64,000 bases of DNA, taken from the NCBI GenBank assembly GCA_964604165.1, contig CAZRYF010000002.1, positions 99,895 through 163,894 on the forward strand, given 5' to 3'. The stretch's first letter is position 1. Every line of letters begins with the position of its first letter. Positions 26,190-35,142 of this stretch are shown here, one piece after another. This DNA is from JAYZDK01 sp964604165 (lineage in GTDB: Bacteria > Myxococcota_A > UBA796 > CAJQPC01). The notes beneath the pieces are model-generated. The model was not told where the DNA came from. It did no database searches and saw nothing but the letters and a program-made list of their open reading frames with translations. A program made the translations under genes and the position numbers.

Positions 26190-26377
26190 CGGCTCCCACC
26201 CTGATCCCGGATGTTTCCAGTGGAGAGAGTCGAAGACACATCGTCCGCCAGCGCCTGGACCCCACTCTGAAAGGTGGGAATGAAGACATAGGCAGCCGCC
26301 ACAATGGCGATGACGATGACCGAGATCAGCATCATGTACTCCACCGTAGACTGTCCGGAACGACTCTTGAAATGCAT
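26186..26377 (-). CDS. flp: Flp-type pilin, first copy (likely major pilin)
   Basis: 63 residues from the ATG at 26377, with a perfect AGGAGG Shine-Dalgarno at 26384-26389 (6-base spacing), the best ribosome site in the operon. Leader MHFKSRSG is cut before QSTVEYMMLISVIVIAIVAA, giving a 55-residue Flp pilin with Glu +5, one hydrophobic helix and a short polar tail (DDVSSTLSTGN). First position, best initiation site and its own sigma-54 promoter suggest it is the major subunit. Its stop overlaps the second pilin start. Confidence 0.92.
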   Translation of the reverse strand: MHFKSRSGQSTVEYMMLISVIVIAIVAAAYVFIPTFQSGVQALADDVSSTLSTGNIRDQGGSR

Positions 26378-26402
26378 TTCTTGCCTCCTGCCCAGTTTTA
26401 GT

Positions 26403-26418
26403 TGCAAGCATTGCGCCA
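26403..26418 (-). promoter_or_regulatory. sigma-54 promoter of the Tad/Flp pilus operon
   Basis: Minus strand reads TGGCGCAATGCTTGCA, matching TGGCAC-N5-TTGCA except for one base, with correct GG-GC spacing. Transcription would begin near 26392, so the leader is only about 15 bases and still contains the AGGAGG site. Myxobacterial pilA is known to depend on sigma-54, so this fits. Confidence 0.75.
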
Positions 26419-26486
26419 GCCGATGATAGCGCGACAAGGCCATTTCAGGGGGGGGACGGAGACGATCATGTCGCAACCACCCCCAT

Positions 26487-28502
26487 GTGCGACGTTTACG
26501 CCCCATTTTTCCCAAACCGTGCCGGCGGCTGGATGTGGGATACTCCTCCGTGGGTTTGTTTGTCTTCAGACCCGGAGCACCTCTCTTGGAAGCAGCGCCC
26601 CAGCAGACCTTCGGCAAATACCTGATTCTCGAGCGCATCGCGACGGGGACCATGGCCGAGATTTTCAAGGCCCGGCTGGACGGTATCGGGGGGTTCCACC
26701 GCTTCTTCGCGATCAAGCGTGTCCCTCCCGCATTGTCCCAGGACAAGGAACTCGTGGAGTTGTTGGTGGAAGAGGCAAAAATTGCCGGTCTTCTGTCTCA
26801 CGCCAACATTGTCCAAATCCTGGACCTTGGAAAGATCGACGACCTCTACTACGTGGCGATGGAGTATGTCGACGGCCGCGACCTGGGCAGCGTGCTGGAG
26901 CGATGCCGGGAAAAGGGCATTACCCTCCCGGTCCCCCACTCGGTCTTCATCGCCATCGAGATGCTCAAGGGCCTTGAATACGCCCACCAGCGCCAGATTC
27001 TCCGGGGTGGGCGCCCGGTCCCCCTGAACATCATCCACCGGGACATTTCCCCGGCCAACATGCTGGTGAGTTTTCAGGGGGAGGTCAAGCTCACGGACTT
27101 TGGCATGGCCCGGGCAAAGGTAAGAGCAGCAAGAACCCTCTCCGGTGTGCAGAGGGGTCGGTTCGACTACTGCAGCCCCGAACAAGCCGACGCCCGGGAT
27201 CTCGACCAGCGCTCGGATCTCTTCAGCACCGGGGTCGTGCTGTATGAAATGCTGTGCGGCACCCATCCTTTTCGACAGAAGGGGGATGTGCAGACCATCG
27301 ATGCCATTCGGGCCACGGCCCCCCTTCCTCCCAGCCACGTCAACCCGGATGTGCCCTACAGTCTCGAACAAGTGCTGCTTCGGGCCATGTCCCGCGATCC
27401 AAGCGACCGCTATGCAACCGCATCTGAACTCAAGGGCGCCCTGGACGAGTTCTTTCACGAATCCGGGTTCATTTTTTCCCACTCCACCCTTGCAGCTTTT
27501 CTCAAGGGACTCTTCCCAGAATCCAAGAGGCGACGCACACCGGCGACCCAACCCTCCACCGAGCAGGAGACGGTGGCCTACAACTCGGGCCACTTTCCCA
27601 CCCTTGGGGATGACACGGAGGCGCCCACCAGCCTGACCAGTGAAATGGGAGACGGATTGCCCGGATTGCTCCTGGACTCATCTGCAAGTGCGGGAACCGA
27701 AGAGCTGGAGACACTTCTGCGCCACATGCCGGACACAAGCAGCACAGGCAGTTTCGGTCCCACGCCAGGCCCCACGGACGATGCAACCCTGATTCGCAAG
27801 CGACCCGACCCCACGGAGGAGGGCTGGGGAGATGGTCAGACCTTGGTCAACCCCCTCCTGTTGGACCGTTCCGACGAACGACGAGAACCTGTCCCCCGGG
27901 AGCCATCTCCGGGGAGGCCAGTTCCGCGGGAGTCTTCCCCCGAGACACGGCCCTTTCACCGAGAAGACAAGGACCTGTTGGCAGAAACACCTGCTCCTGC
28001 CGATGCCCCCATACACACTCTTCAACGGGCCACCCCAGACGACTTTCCCAGCCCCCCGGTAGAGCCCGGCCTTGAAGCGCAAACCCAGTCCACAGCGGCG
28101 GACTTCCGAACGGCTCGACGCGAGCCGCCCCCACCCCGGGCGTCGACGCGCACCCAGACCTTTTTGATCCTCATTGCCTCCATCTGCCTCTTGCTTGGCG
28201 CGGTGGGGGGGTTTCTGCTGGGAATCCAGGGTTCCAACACCCGGGAAACGGAGGGGGTGACAACCCACCGACCACCGGTCCTAAGGGTCATGGGTCCAGA
28301 GGGAACAAGGCTCACCGTCGGAGATCGAGAGTTTACCCTTGGCCCTTCCGGCGAGACCCGCATCACCCTATCAGCAGGAGAACCCACAACGGTTCGCGCC
28401 GAGTTGGAAGGACACGCACCCCTCGAAGCGCAATACACCCTCGATGAGAACTCCGAAAAGGCCCTGCAGTTGGAATGGGCAACCTTGAGGTCGCGAGAGT
28501 AG
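26487..28502 (+). CDS. membrane-anchored Ser/Thr protein kinase (Hanks type)
   Basis: 671 residues. The kinase domain (about 41-340) has ATP-loop LERIATGTMAEIFKA, Lys in FAIKRV near 75, catalytic HRDISPANML near 183, and LTDFGMA near 203. A disordered Pro/Ser/Thr-rich linker (about 345-550) leads to one membrane helix (FLILIASICLLLGAVGGFLL) and an outside domain of about 90 residues that resembles PEGA (VTLSAGE-like ITLSAGEPTTVRAELEGHAP). It is divergent from the Tad operon; a regulatory link is possible but unproven. Start is uncertain: the GTG at 26550 or codons just before LEAAPQQTFGKYLI are also plausible. Confidence 0.9.
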   Translation: MRRLRPIFPKPCRRLDVGYSSVGLFVFRPGAPLLEAAPQQTFGKYLILERIATGTMAEIFKARLDGIGGFHRFFAIKRVPPALSQDKELVELLVEEAKIAGLLSHANIVQILDLGKIDDLYYVAMEYVDGRDLGSVLERCREKGITLPVPHSVFIAIEMLKGLEYAHQRQILRGGRPVPLNIIHRDISPANMLVSFQGEVKLTDFGMARAKVRAARTLSGVQRGRFDYCSPEQADARDLDQRSDLFSTGVVLYEMLCGTHPFRQKGDVQTIDAIRATAPLPPSHVNPDVPYSLEQVLLRAMSRDPSDRYATASELKGALDEFFHESGFIFSHSTLAAFLKGLFPESKRRRTPATQPSTEQETVAYNSGHFPTLGDDTEAPTSLTSEMGDGLPGLLLDSSASAGTEELETLLRHMPDTSSTGSFGPTPGPTDDATLIRKRPDPTEEGWGDGQTLVNPLLLDRSDERREPVPREPSPGRPVPRESSPETRPFHREDKDLLAETPAPADAPIHTLQRATPDDFPSPPVEPGLEAQTQSTAADFRTARREPPPPRASTRTQTFLILIASICLLLGAVGGFLLGIQGSNTRETEGVTTHRPPVLRVMGPEGTRLTVGDREFTLGPSGETRITLSAGEPTTVRAELEGHAPLEAQYTLDENSEKALQLEWATLRSRE

Positions 28503-28505
28503 AGA

Positions 28506-29417
28506 ATGCCGGAAGCCGCTGCCCCCCCTGGAAGTTTCACCGTCGCTGCCGCCTTTCGCGCCCTGCGTGCACGACAATGGACCAAGAACGCCCTGCTCTT
28601 TGCTGCCTTGGTGTTCTCATTTGAATTTCGGGACCCGACGGCACTTCTGCGATGCCTGGCAGGTTTCCTCTGCTTCAGCCTGGTCTCCAGCTGTGGCTAT
28701 ATTTTCAATGACATTCGCGACCGGGATGCGGATGCGCTCCATCCGCGAAAACGGCTGCGGCCCATTGCCTCGGGAGCACTTTCAGTCGGGTCAGCAAGGC
28801 TCTTGCTTGTATTCCTCGGGGGAGCGGGCTTGGGGGGCGCATGGCTGTTGTCTCCCACCTTCGCCGTCATCACAGCCCTGTACCTGGCCAACACGCTGTT
28901 CTACTCCCTCTTCTTGAAGCACCAGGTGATTCTGGATGTCATGGGAATCGCAGCCGGATTCCTGTGGCGTGCAGTAGCCGGCGCAGTGGTCATTGATGTT
29001 CACATCTCTGAATGGCTCCTTTTGTGCACAGCCTTCCTCGCGCTCTTTCTGGGCTTCAACAAGCGCCGAGGTGAGCTGGCGAGCCTCCAGGAAGACGCCG
29101 CCTCCCACCGCAAGAACCTGGGAGAGTACACGCCGGAAATGCTCGACCAATGCCAGGCAGTGACCACCTCCGGCACGGTGATCAGCTACGCCCTGTACAC
29201 GGTCCTGGCCTCCCCTCTTGCGGAACCTTGGCTGCTCCTGACGCTCCCCCACGTGCTGTACGGGATCTTTCGTTACACCTACCTGGTGCAGGTACAGGGC
29301 GGAGGGGAGTCCCCCGAGGAGATTCTCCTGAAAGACACCAGCATTCGCATGACCTGCCTTCTCTATGTGGCCACAGTGGTGGCCGTGTTGGTGATCTGTC
29401 CGCCCGCGGGAGCCTGA
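28506..29417 (+). CDS. UbiA-family prenyltransferase, DPPR-synthase-like
   Basis: 303 residues with about eight membrane helices. NDIRDRDADALHPRKRLRP is the first Asp-rich motif (NDxxDxxxD) with the HPxKRxRPI signature; a second region is LILDVMGIA-like (VILDVMGIAAGFLWRAVAGA). This pattern is close to decaprenyl-phosphate phosphoribosyltransferase (Rv3806c type), which moves phosphoribose from PRPP to a polyprenyl phosphate and starts D-arabinofuranose donor synthesis in mycobacteria. Homologues occur in Gram-negatives. DprE1/DprE2 are not in the window, so arabinose production is not shown. Starts 3 bases after the kinase stop. Confidence 0.82.
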   Translation: MPEAAAPPGSFTVAAAFRALRARQWTKNALLFAALVFSFEFRDPTALLRCLAGFLCFSLVSSCGYIFNDIRDRDADALHPRKRLRPIASGALSVGSARLLLVFLGGAGLGGAWLLSPTFAVITALYLANTLFYSLFLKHQVILDVMGIAAGFLWRAVAGAVVIDVHISEWLLLCTAFLALFLGFNKRRGELASLQEDAASHRKNLGEYTPEMLDQCQAVTTSGTVISYALYTVLASPLAEPWLLLTLPHVLYGIFRYTYLVQVQGGGESPEEILLKDTSIRMTCLLYVATVVAVLVICPPAGA

Positions 29418-29420
29418 CTC

Positions 29421-31736
29421 TCACCGGCTGCAACGCACCATGAGGTCTTCTGCCCTTTTCCCGTGGGTGTGACTGGTCTCCAGGTTGGCGTCTTCCAGAA
29501 TGAGGACACAACCCAGAAGGTCTCTCGCCCTGAACCGTGAGAGTGCGGTGTAGTAGCTGACGGGGTCCTCCACCGGCCCCCTCCTCTTCCAGGCCTCGTA
29601 TTGATCCAATACAGCCTCAGAACCGTCTGCCTTTTCAATCGTAACCAGCGCCTGGCTGCGCAAGTCCTGTCGAAGTCCGGCGGCCTTCAACATGGCATCC
29701 CGCGCCTCTCCCCAGCGCTCCTGGTTGCTCCGCAGCCAGGAAAGGGACTGCCACAGTGACGAGTCCTCTGGTTGGAGAGCGATCGATTCCAAAAGGTGGG
29801 CCTCCGCGCTCTGCTCATCTCCTGCCTCTCGCATCAAGTTGGCATGAAATCCACGGTGTCCGTAGTAGTCGGGGTCCATCATTGCTGCCTGGTCCATCGC
29901 CAGCCTCGCCGACTGTGGTTCCTCATTCCGAAGGAGCTTTGCCAGCTCATAGGAGTAGACCGGCGGGAGATGGGCAAAGGCGTCGACCCACCAAACCCCA
30001 AGAGGCAGAACGGCATACGCCTCCACCAGGTGAACACCTGGGGCCTGCCGAGTAAACGCCTCGACCCATGCGGCTGCAGAGGCCGCTGTATTCCCTCTCG
30101 CAAGAAAGAGCCGCGCGGAGAGCACATGAGGACGATAATCCCAGGGATTTCGTTCTTCAGCCCGCTGAACTGTGGCACTCGCAGCAGCCAGATCTCCGCA
30201 CTCAGCTTGCAGGAGGGCTACCCGTATGAGCAGTCCGGCATCGTCGGGGTGGTCCTTTCGAATCAGTGCTGCAAGCCGCAGGGAGCCTTCCGTGTCACCC
30301 TTCTGAAGGGACTTCCATGCTCGGTGGAGATCATCTTCCCCCCGCCAGGGCGCAGTCCACCTCAGGGCGCTCTCCTCTGTAAGAACGTTTGACCGGCTCC
30401 CAGATCGAACTTCAGCGACCCTGTTCTCCACCTGTTCAGTCCGTACAAGCCACACGGACCCTACGAGAAGCAGGGGCGCTGCGGCCTTGAGAACTCTCCG
30501 AATCGAGCGCTCCGAACGGGAAGACGGAGTCTGCTCAAGTCCAAGAAGAACACCCCAGGCAACGACTCCGGAGAGAGCGATGGACGTGAGACGAGTTGGA
30601 AACTCCACCAGGCAGTGGATTGCCAGTCCCAGTACACCCAGGATCAACCGCACTCGAACCGGGTCCTCTCGAGGGTCCTGGCGAAGCCTGAGGAGTGAGA
30701 TCACAAACAGCAAGCCCAGAAACCCCAAAGCCCCAAATTCGGCCAAGAACTGCAACGGCTCGTTGTGGGCGTGCCTCCAAGTCAGAAAGAACAAGTCTGT
30801 CCGAAAGGACTCAATCGCGTCCCCATAGGATCCAGCCCCAACTCCAGCAAGCGGGTGGTCGGCGATCAACGACAGCGTGTCTCGCCACATGGGGAACCTC
30901 ACAAACAAGTGTGGGTTGGTGTGGGGATACACCAACCCAATCACCAGCCCACCCACCAGGCCGGGCACAACAAAGCCAGAGAGCCGGCCAGTCCGATGCC
31001 AAACGGTGAGGACAACAACAAACACCCCCACCATCATCGCCGAGGTTGAACCGCAGCCAAGAAGCAACGCGCCAACCGCGAAGAGCACCCCCAAGCCCCA
31101 GCCGCGACGCTGCACCGAGATTCCCTTGTCCAGCACATTCCCCACCAAAAGCGGAAGGAAGACCACCAGGGCTGCACCCAAATGGTTTTCATTCACAAAC
31201 GGCAGAAACATTGGGATCGACGACTTTGAAGCCGGAATCATTCCCAGCACACTCGTGGCGTTCATCGCGCGATGGATCCACACCAATCCGGCGACTCCGG
31301 CTGCCATCCAAACCGCCCCTGGCACAACCAACTCCTTCGAGCGGGATCGGGAGGCCCAAACGGAGGAAGCAGCCCCGAACACACACAATCCGGTCCAAAC
31401 AGCGGCCGCCTCTAGCGTCAGCTCCGGCCGATAGCCGAGGGTGTCCCACGCGCGTTCTGGACGAGCCGAAACGATTCCCGGAGCGACCCAGGTGAGAACA
31501 CCGGAAGGCAACGGGATCCAGGCAGTGGCCAACAGCGCGGCACCGACACCCCATGTCCCGATCCAGGGAGTCGCTGATCCAACCGGGGCACCCGTCCTGC
31601 CTGTGAACCAGGCGGTGACGGCAGCCATCGCACAGAAGACAGCCCTCGCCCACGGCTCAGAGGACCCCTTAAGGCATGTGGCCAACAGAAAGCTGGCGCA
31701 CATGAGCATACCCAGGGTCCGGGTCCGCCCCGGCAC
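29421..31736 (-). CDS. O-antigen ligase/polymerase-like membrane protein with C-terminal TPRs
   Basis: 771 residues; GTG start 3 bases after the tyrosine kinase stop. About ten to twelve membrane helices fill residues 1-420, with the Wzy_C/WaaL loop FVNENHLGAALVVFLPLL, RFPMWRDTLSLIADHPLAGV and GAGSYGDAIESFR ... HAHNEPLQFLAEFGALG, where the conserved His is expected to act in glycan transfer. Residues about 450-771 are TPR-like helices (HRAWKSLQKGDTEGSLRLAA and similar). It may polymerise or attach the polysaccharide made here. Convergent with the UbiA gene, 3-base gap. Confidence 0.87.
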   Translation of the reverse strand: MPGRTRTLGMLMCASFLLATCLKGSSEPWARAVFCAMAAVTAWFTGRTGAPVGSATPWIGTWGVGAALLATAWIPLPSGVLTWVAPGIVSARPERAWDTLGYRPELTLEAAAVWTGLCVFGAASSVWASRSRSKELVVPGAVWMAAGVAGLVWIHRAMNATSVLGMIPASKSSIPMFLPFVNENHLGAALVVFLPLLVGNVLDKGISVQRRGWGLGVLFAVGALLLGCGSTSAMMVGVFVVVLTVWHRTGRLSGFVVPGLVGGLVIGLVYPHTNPHLFVRFPMWRDTLSLIADHPLAGVGAGSYGDAIESFRTDLFFLTWRHAHNEPLQFLAEFGALGFLGLLFVISLLRLRQDPREDPVRVRLILGVLGLAIHCLVEFPTRLTSIALSGVVAWGVLLGLEQTPSSRSERSIRRVLKAAAPLLLVGSVWLVRTEQVENRVAEVRSGSRSNVLTEESALRWTAPWRGEDDLHRAWKSLQKGDTEGSLRLAALIRKDHPDDAGLLIRVALLQAECGDLAAASATVQRAEERNPWDYRPHVLSARLFLARGNTAASAAAWVEAFTRQAPGVHLVEAYAVLPLGVWWVDAFAHLPPVYSYELAKLLRNEEPQSARLAMDQAAMMDPDYYGHRGFHANLMREAGDEQSAEAHLLESIALQPEDSSLWQSLSWLRSNQERWGEARDAMLKAAGLRQDLRSQALVTIEKADGSEAVLDQYEAWKRRGPVEDPVSYYTALSRFRARDLLGCVLILEDANLETSHTHGKRAEDLMVRCSR

Positions 31737-31739
31737 GCG

Positions 31740-33839
31740 CTACTTCGCCACGTTTTCTTTCGCTTTGCTCTCGTGCTCTTCGCCGTACGAGTAGGTGTAG
31801 CGATAAGAGTACGGCGTACCGTGCTTGGATTCGATGGCGTTGATGATGGCTCCGACAATTCGAGCACCGGCGCTCTCAAGATCCAGGATCGCCTGCTGAA
31901 CCACGCGGCGAGAGCCGGCGGATTCCTGGGAGATGAACACCACGCCGTCCGTCAACTTGGAGAGCATGGCCGCGTCCGCTGTAAGAGCCGTCGGGGAGCT
32001 GTCCAGGAGTACAAGATCGTACTCTTCCATAGCTTTCTTCAAAACCTGCCTCATCTCAGGATTGGCCAGACGCTCTACGTACCCAATCGAATCCAATCCG
32101 GCGGGGACAATGTCAATGTCGTCCACGGACGTCTTCTGGACAACATTCAGGAGCGGCTCGCCTTCCAATGCCTCGGCCAGTCCCGGACCTCGCTCCAAAC
32201 CAAACACCTTGTGAATGCGAGGCCTCCTCAAGTCACCATCAATGATCAAGACGCGCCGCCCCAGTCTCGCAAACGCAATGGCCAGACGGACGGTGGACTC
32301 GGTCTTCCCCTCGGCCATCAAAGCGCTGGTGATCAGCAGGCACCGAAAGGGCCCGTCCGGGCTCATGTCAAGAATGGTCCGGATTCCCCGAAAGCTCTCC
32401 GCCTCAGCTGACCCCGGGTTGTGGTGGGTGAACAGGGCACGGGAATTGCGATCCAGGCTGGACGAAATCCGGCCTACCTGACCCAAATACGGAACCCGCA
32501 AGAACGTCTCCACATCCACTCGAGTGGTGATGCTGTCGTTCATGAACTCCCGGACAAACCCGATCAGAACTCCCAAGCCGAACCCCAGAATCAGCGACAC
32601 CAGAACGTTCAACATGATCCTGGGAGAACTCGGTTCTGTTGCCGGGATTGCGCTATCGATCACCCGTACGTTGCTCAACTGGGTCCTGGCCTGCAGATCA
32701 AGCTCATCCAGGCGCTGGTTCAGCTTCTCAAATTGGGTGGTGCTTCGCTCCAACTCTCTTCGAAGCCGCTTGTAGCCATCCAGAAGTCGCTGCTTTTCCA
32801 ACATTCCAGCCTTGGCCATTTCCACCTGCTTCTCGTAGGAGCGTTGGTTGGCCAACAACACCGCAAGCTCCGCTTTCTCCGCATTGATCGTTCGCTCCAC
32901 CTCCTGCTTCAACTCCGCTTCAATTCGCGCCAACTCGGCTTCCGCATAGAGTCTCTCCGGATGCTTCTGCCCGTACCGAGCGGCCAGCTTGGCATGGTCA
33001 GTAACAGCCCTTGCATAGTCTTCCGTCAGTGCGTTTACGAGCAGCGTGCCCATTGCCTTTGCCAGCTCGGTGTACTGACCGCGATTGGCAAGGCCCTCAT
33101 GGGTCCGAATTCGGCTCTCCAACGAAATCACGCCGGTTCTCGCCTCTCCAAAGGCAAGGCTGATGGCGTTCATCTCAGCAGACCGTGCACTGACGGTCAA
33201 CTCGGCATCTGCCAAGTCATTTGTCGCCTTGTAGGACACGATTTCACTGTCAAGATCACCGATCCGCTTCTGGTAGGCCTCCCCTTCTCTTTGGAGCCAT
33301 ACCCGAGCATCACGGGCAGAATCACGAGACGCATCCAGGTTGAACTCCCGATAAACGCTGGCAATTAAATTGGCCGTCAATGCCGCAATCTCCGGGCTTT
33401 CATGCCGAACGGAAATCTCCATCACCTCGCTTTCCGACCGAACCCTCACCTTCATTCTTGATTGCAACTCCCTCGGTCCCCCGAAAGCTTCCTTCGAGCC
33501 TGGCAGTCCTGATTCTTCAAGACGACTGACGACCGAAGAAAGAACGCTGCGACTGTTCAGAATTTCAAGCTGCGTTTGGACAACGACCTTGCGCTTTCGG
33601 GGGCGTCTGTAATCCTCCTCGTTCAACCGTTCGGTTCTCATTTCCTGGCCCGCCTGGGATCTGAGCTGCAGGACCACGGCCGATTCATACTGCGGAGTCA
33701 TCAACAACGATAAGACAACACAGATTCCCACCACCAGAAACGTGACCATCAAGATGGTGTCCTGCTGCATGCGCGCGATCGCCCATGCATCGGAGATGCC
33801 CACACTGATCGGTTGCTCGTGGTCCTGAAGACTCGCCAT
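31740..33839 (-). CDS. Wzc/GumC-type polysaccharide co-polymerase with bacterial tyrosine kinase domain
   Basis: 699 residues. A Wzz-like chain-length domain is bounded by two membrane helices (about 28-47 and 405-425) with a long periplasmic coiled-coil of 350 residues between. The cytoplasmic BY-kinase has Walker A LMAEGKTESTVRLA near 510, Walker A' VLIIDGDLRRPRIH near 533, Walker B YDLVLLDSSPTALTADAA, and a C-terminal tyrosine cluster YSYRYTYSYGEE (about 680-691), the autophosphorylation site. It controls length and export of the polymer. The outer-membrane partner Wza was not found in the window. The next gene, the ligase-like protein, is 3 bases away. Confidence 0.94.
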   Translation of the reverse strand: MASLQDHEQPISVGISDAWAIARMQQDTILMVTFLVVGICVVLSLLMTPQYESAVVLQLRSQAGQEMRTERLNEEDYRRPRKRKVVVQTQLEILNSRSVLSSVVSRLEESGLPGSKEAFGGPRELQSRMKVRVRSESEVMEISVRHESPEIAALTANLIASVYREFNLDASRDSARDARVWLQREGEAYQKRIGDLDSEIVSYKATNDLADAELTVSARSAEMNAISLAFGEARTGVISLESRIRTHEGLANRGQYTELAKAMGTLLVNALTEDYARAVTDHAKLAARYGQKHPERLYAEAELARIEAELKQEVERTINAEKAELAVLLANQRSYEKQVEMAKAGMLEKQRLLDGYKRLRRELERSTTQFEKLNQRLDELDLQARTQLSNVRVIDSAIPATEPSSPRIMLNVLVSLILGFGLGVLIGFVREFMNDSITTRVDVETFLRVPYLGQVGRISSSLDRNSRALFTHHNPGSAEAESFRGIRTILDMSPDGPFRCLLITSALMAEGKTESTVRLAIAFARLGRRVLIIDGDLRRPRIHKVFGLERGPGLAEALEGEPLLNVVQKTSVDDIDIVPAGLDSIGYVERLANPEMRQVLKKAMEEYDLVLLDSSPTALTADAAMLSKLTDGVVFISQESAGSRRVVQQAILDLESAGARIVGAIINAIESKHGTPYSYRYTYSYGEEHESKAKENVAK

Positions 33840-34014
33840 TTGTACCCTCTCAACCGACGTTGCCAGCAGTCAGCACCGTCGCCAGGACATATAGCCTGCA
33901 ATCGAGAAACCTGGTATGAACCGACCCACCCCATGACCCCATTGACACCGCCTCAAGCACTCGGGAGTCAGACACATGACAAGCGACTTGAGATTACCGG
34001 AGAAGGATTGACAC

Positions 34015-35142
34015 GTGCGAGTTGGACTATTTGCCTCCAACACCTGCTCGCTCATCAATTTTCGGGGCCCCTTGATCCAGGCCATCCACGACCTGGGTCA
34101 CCGGGTGGTCGCTATTGGACCTCCTGATCCGGCCATGGAAGCCCGGGTCCGAGCGACGGGTGCCGAGTTCCATCCGGTACACATCAACAACGCCAGCATG
34201 AATCCGCTCCATGACCTGCGGCTTTTTGCGGAGCTTTGCTGGCGGATCCGACGACTCCAATTGGACCACTTCCTCTCCTACACCATCAAGTGCAACATCT
34301 GGGGAAGTCTTGCCGCCAGAGCGGCTGGAGTTCGAAACGTGAGCAGCATGGTGACGGGCCTGGGCACTCTCTTCACAGACCCACCCGCGTCAAAACGAAA
34401 CGAGTGGCTGCGGAAAGCGGTCCTGAGGGTCTTCCGAGAAGCCCTCCATCGCAATGATGTTGTCTTCTTCCAGAATCCAGATGATCGCCAGACCATGGTG
34501 GGCTGGGGAGTTGTTGAAGGAGAGAACACCCGAAGGATTCATGGTTCAGGAGTCGACCTTGACCACTACACCACGGTGCCGCTTACCCGACACCCTGCTC
34601 GAATCCTGTTTATCGGGCGACTTCTTCGCAACAAGGGCATCTTCGAATTCGTCGAGGCAATCCGCATCTTGAAACAGACACATCCAGAGATTCTGGCTCG
34701 CATTGTCGGAGAGACGCTGGATCATCCATCGCTCGTCCCACCGGCGAAGCTGGAGGGTTGGATCGATGAAGGGCTGGTGGAGCACACCGGCTGGGTGGAC
34801 GACGTGCGACCGCATCTTGCTTGGTGCAACTTGTTGGTCCTCCCCTCGTACCGGGAGGGAACCCCGAGATCTGTGTTGGAGGCCTTGGCGACAGGACGGC
34901 CCGTGATCACCACGGATGTCCCTGGATGTCGCGAAGTAGTCACCCACGGAAAGAATGGCCTCTTGGTCCCAGCCAAGGATGCTGGGTCGCTTGCCGAGGC
35001 GATGAAAGAACTCGTGGAGGATCCGGACCGACGAGCGGAATTCGCCACTGCGGGCCTTGCGCTTGCGCGGGATCTTTATGACGTGCGAAAAGTCAACAAC
35101 GACATTCTTGAAGGAATGGGGTTGATTAGCAGGTCCCCGTGA
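34015..35142 (+). CDS. glycosyltransferase family 4
   Basis: 375 residues from a GTG with GGAGAAGGA upstream. N-terminal domain begins RVGLFASNTCSLINFRGPLI; the donor half has ILFIGRLLRNKGIFEFVEAI, DVRPHLAWCNLLVLPSYREG and GTPRSVLEALATGRPVITT (E-x7-E), typical of GT4 enzymes related to PglA/galacturonosyl- and GalNAc-transferases. It acts on a lipid-linked precursor in the cytoplasm. It starts 175 bases from the divergent tyrosine kinase gene, and its stop overlaps the next start (GTGA). Confidence 0.9.
   Translation: MRVGLFASNTCSLINFRGPLIQAIHDLGHRVVAIGPPDPAMEARVRATGAEFHPVHINNASMNPLHDLRLFAELCWRIRRLQLDHFLSYTIKCNIWGSLAARAAGVRNVSSMVTGLGTLFTDPPASKRNEWLRKAVLRVFREALHRNDVVFFQNPDDRQTMVGWGVVEGENTRRIHGSGVDLDHYTTVPLTRHPARILFIGRLLRNKGIFEFVEAIRILKQTHPEILARIVGETLDHPSLVPPAKLEGWIDEGLVEHTGWVDDVRPHLAWCNLLVLPSYREGTPRSVLEALATGRPVITTDVPGCREVVTHGKNGLLVPAKDAGSLAEAMKELVEDPDRRAEFATAGLALARDLYDVRKVNNDILEGMGLISRSP

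Noticed and set aside
19890..26377. TadC and TadE/F/G as missing from the organism
   Set aside because: They are not in this window, but nothing can be said about the rest of the genome.
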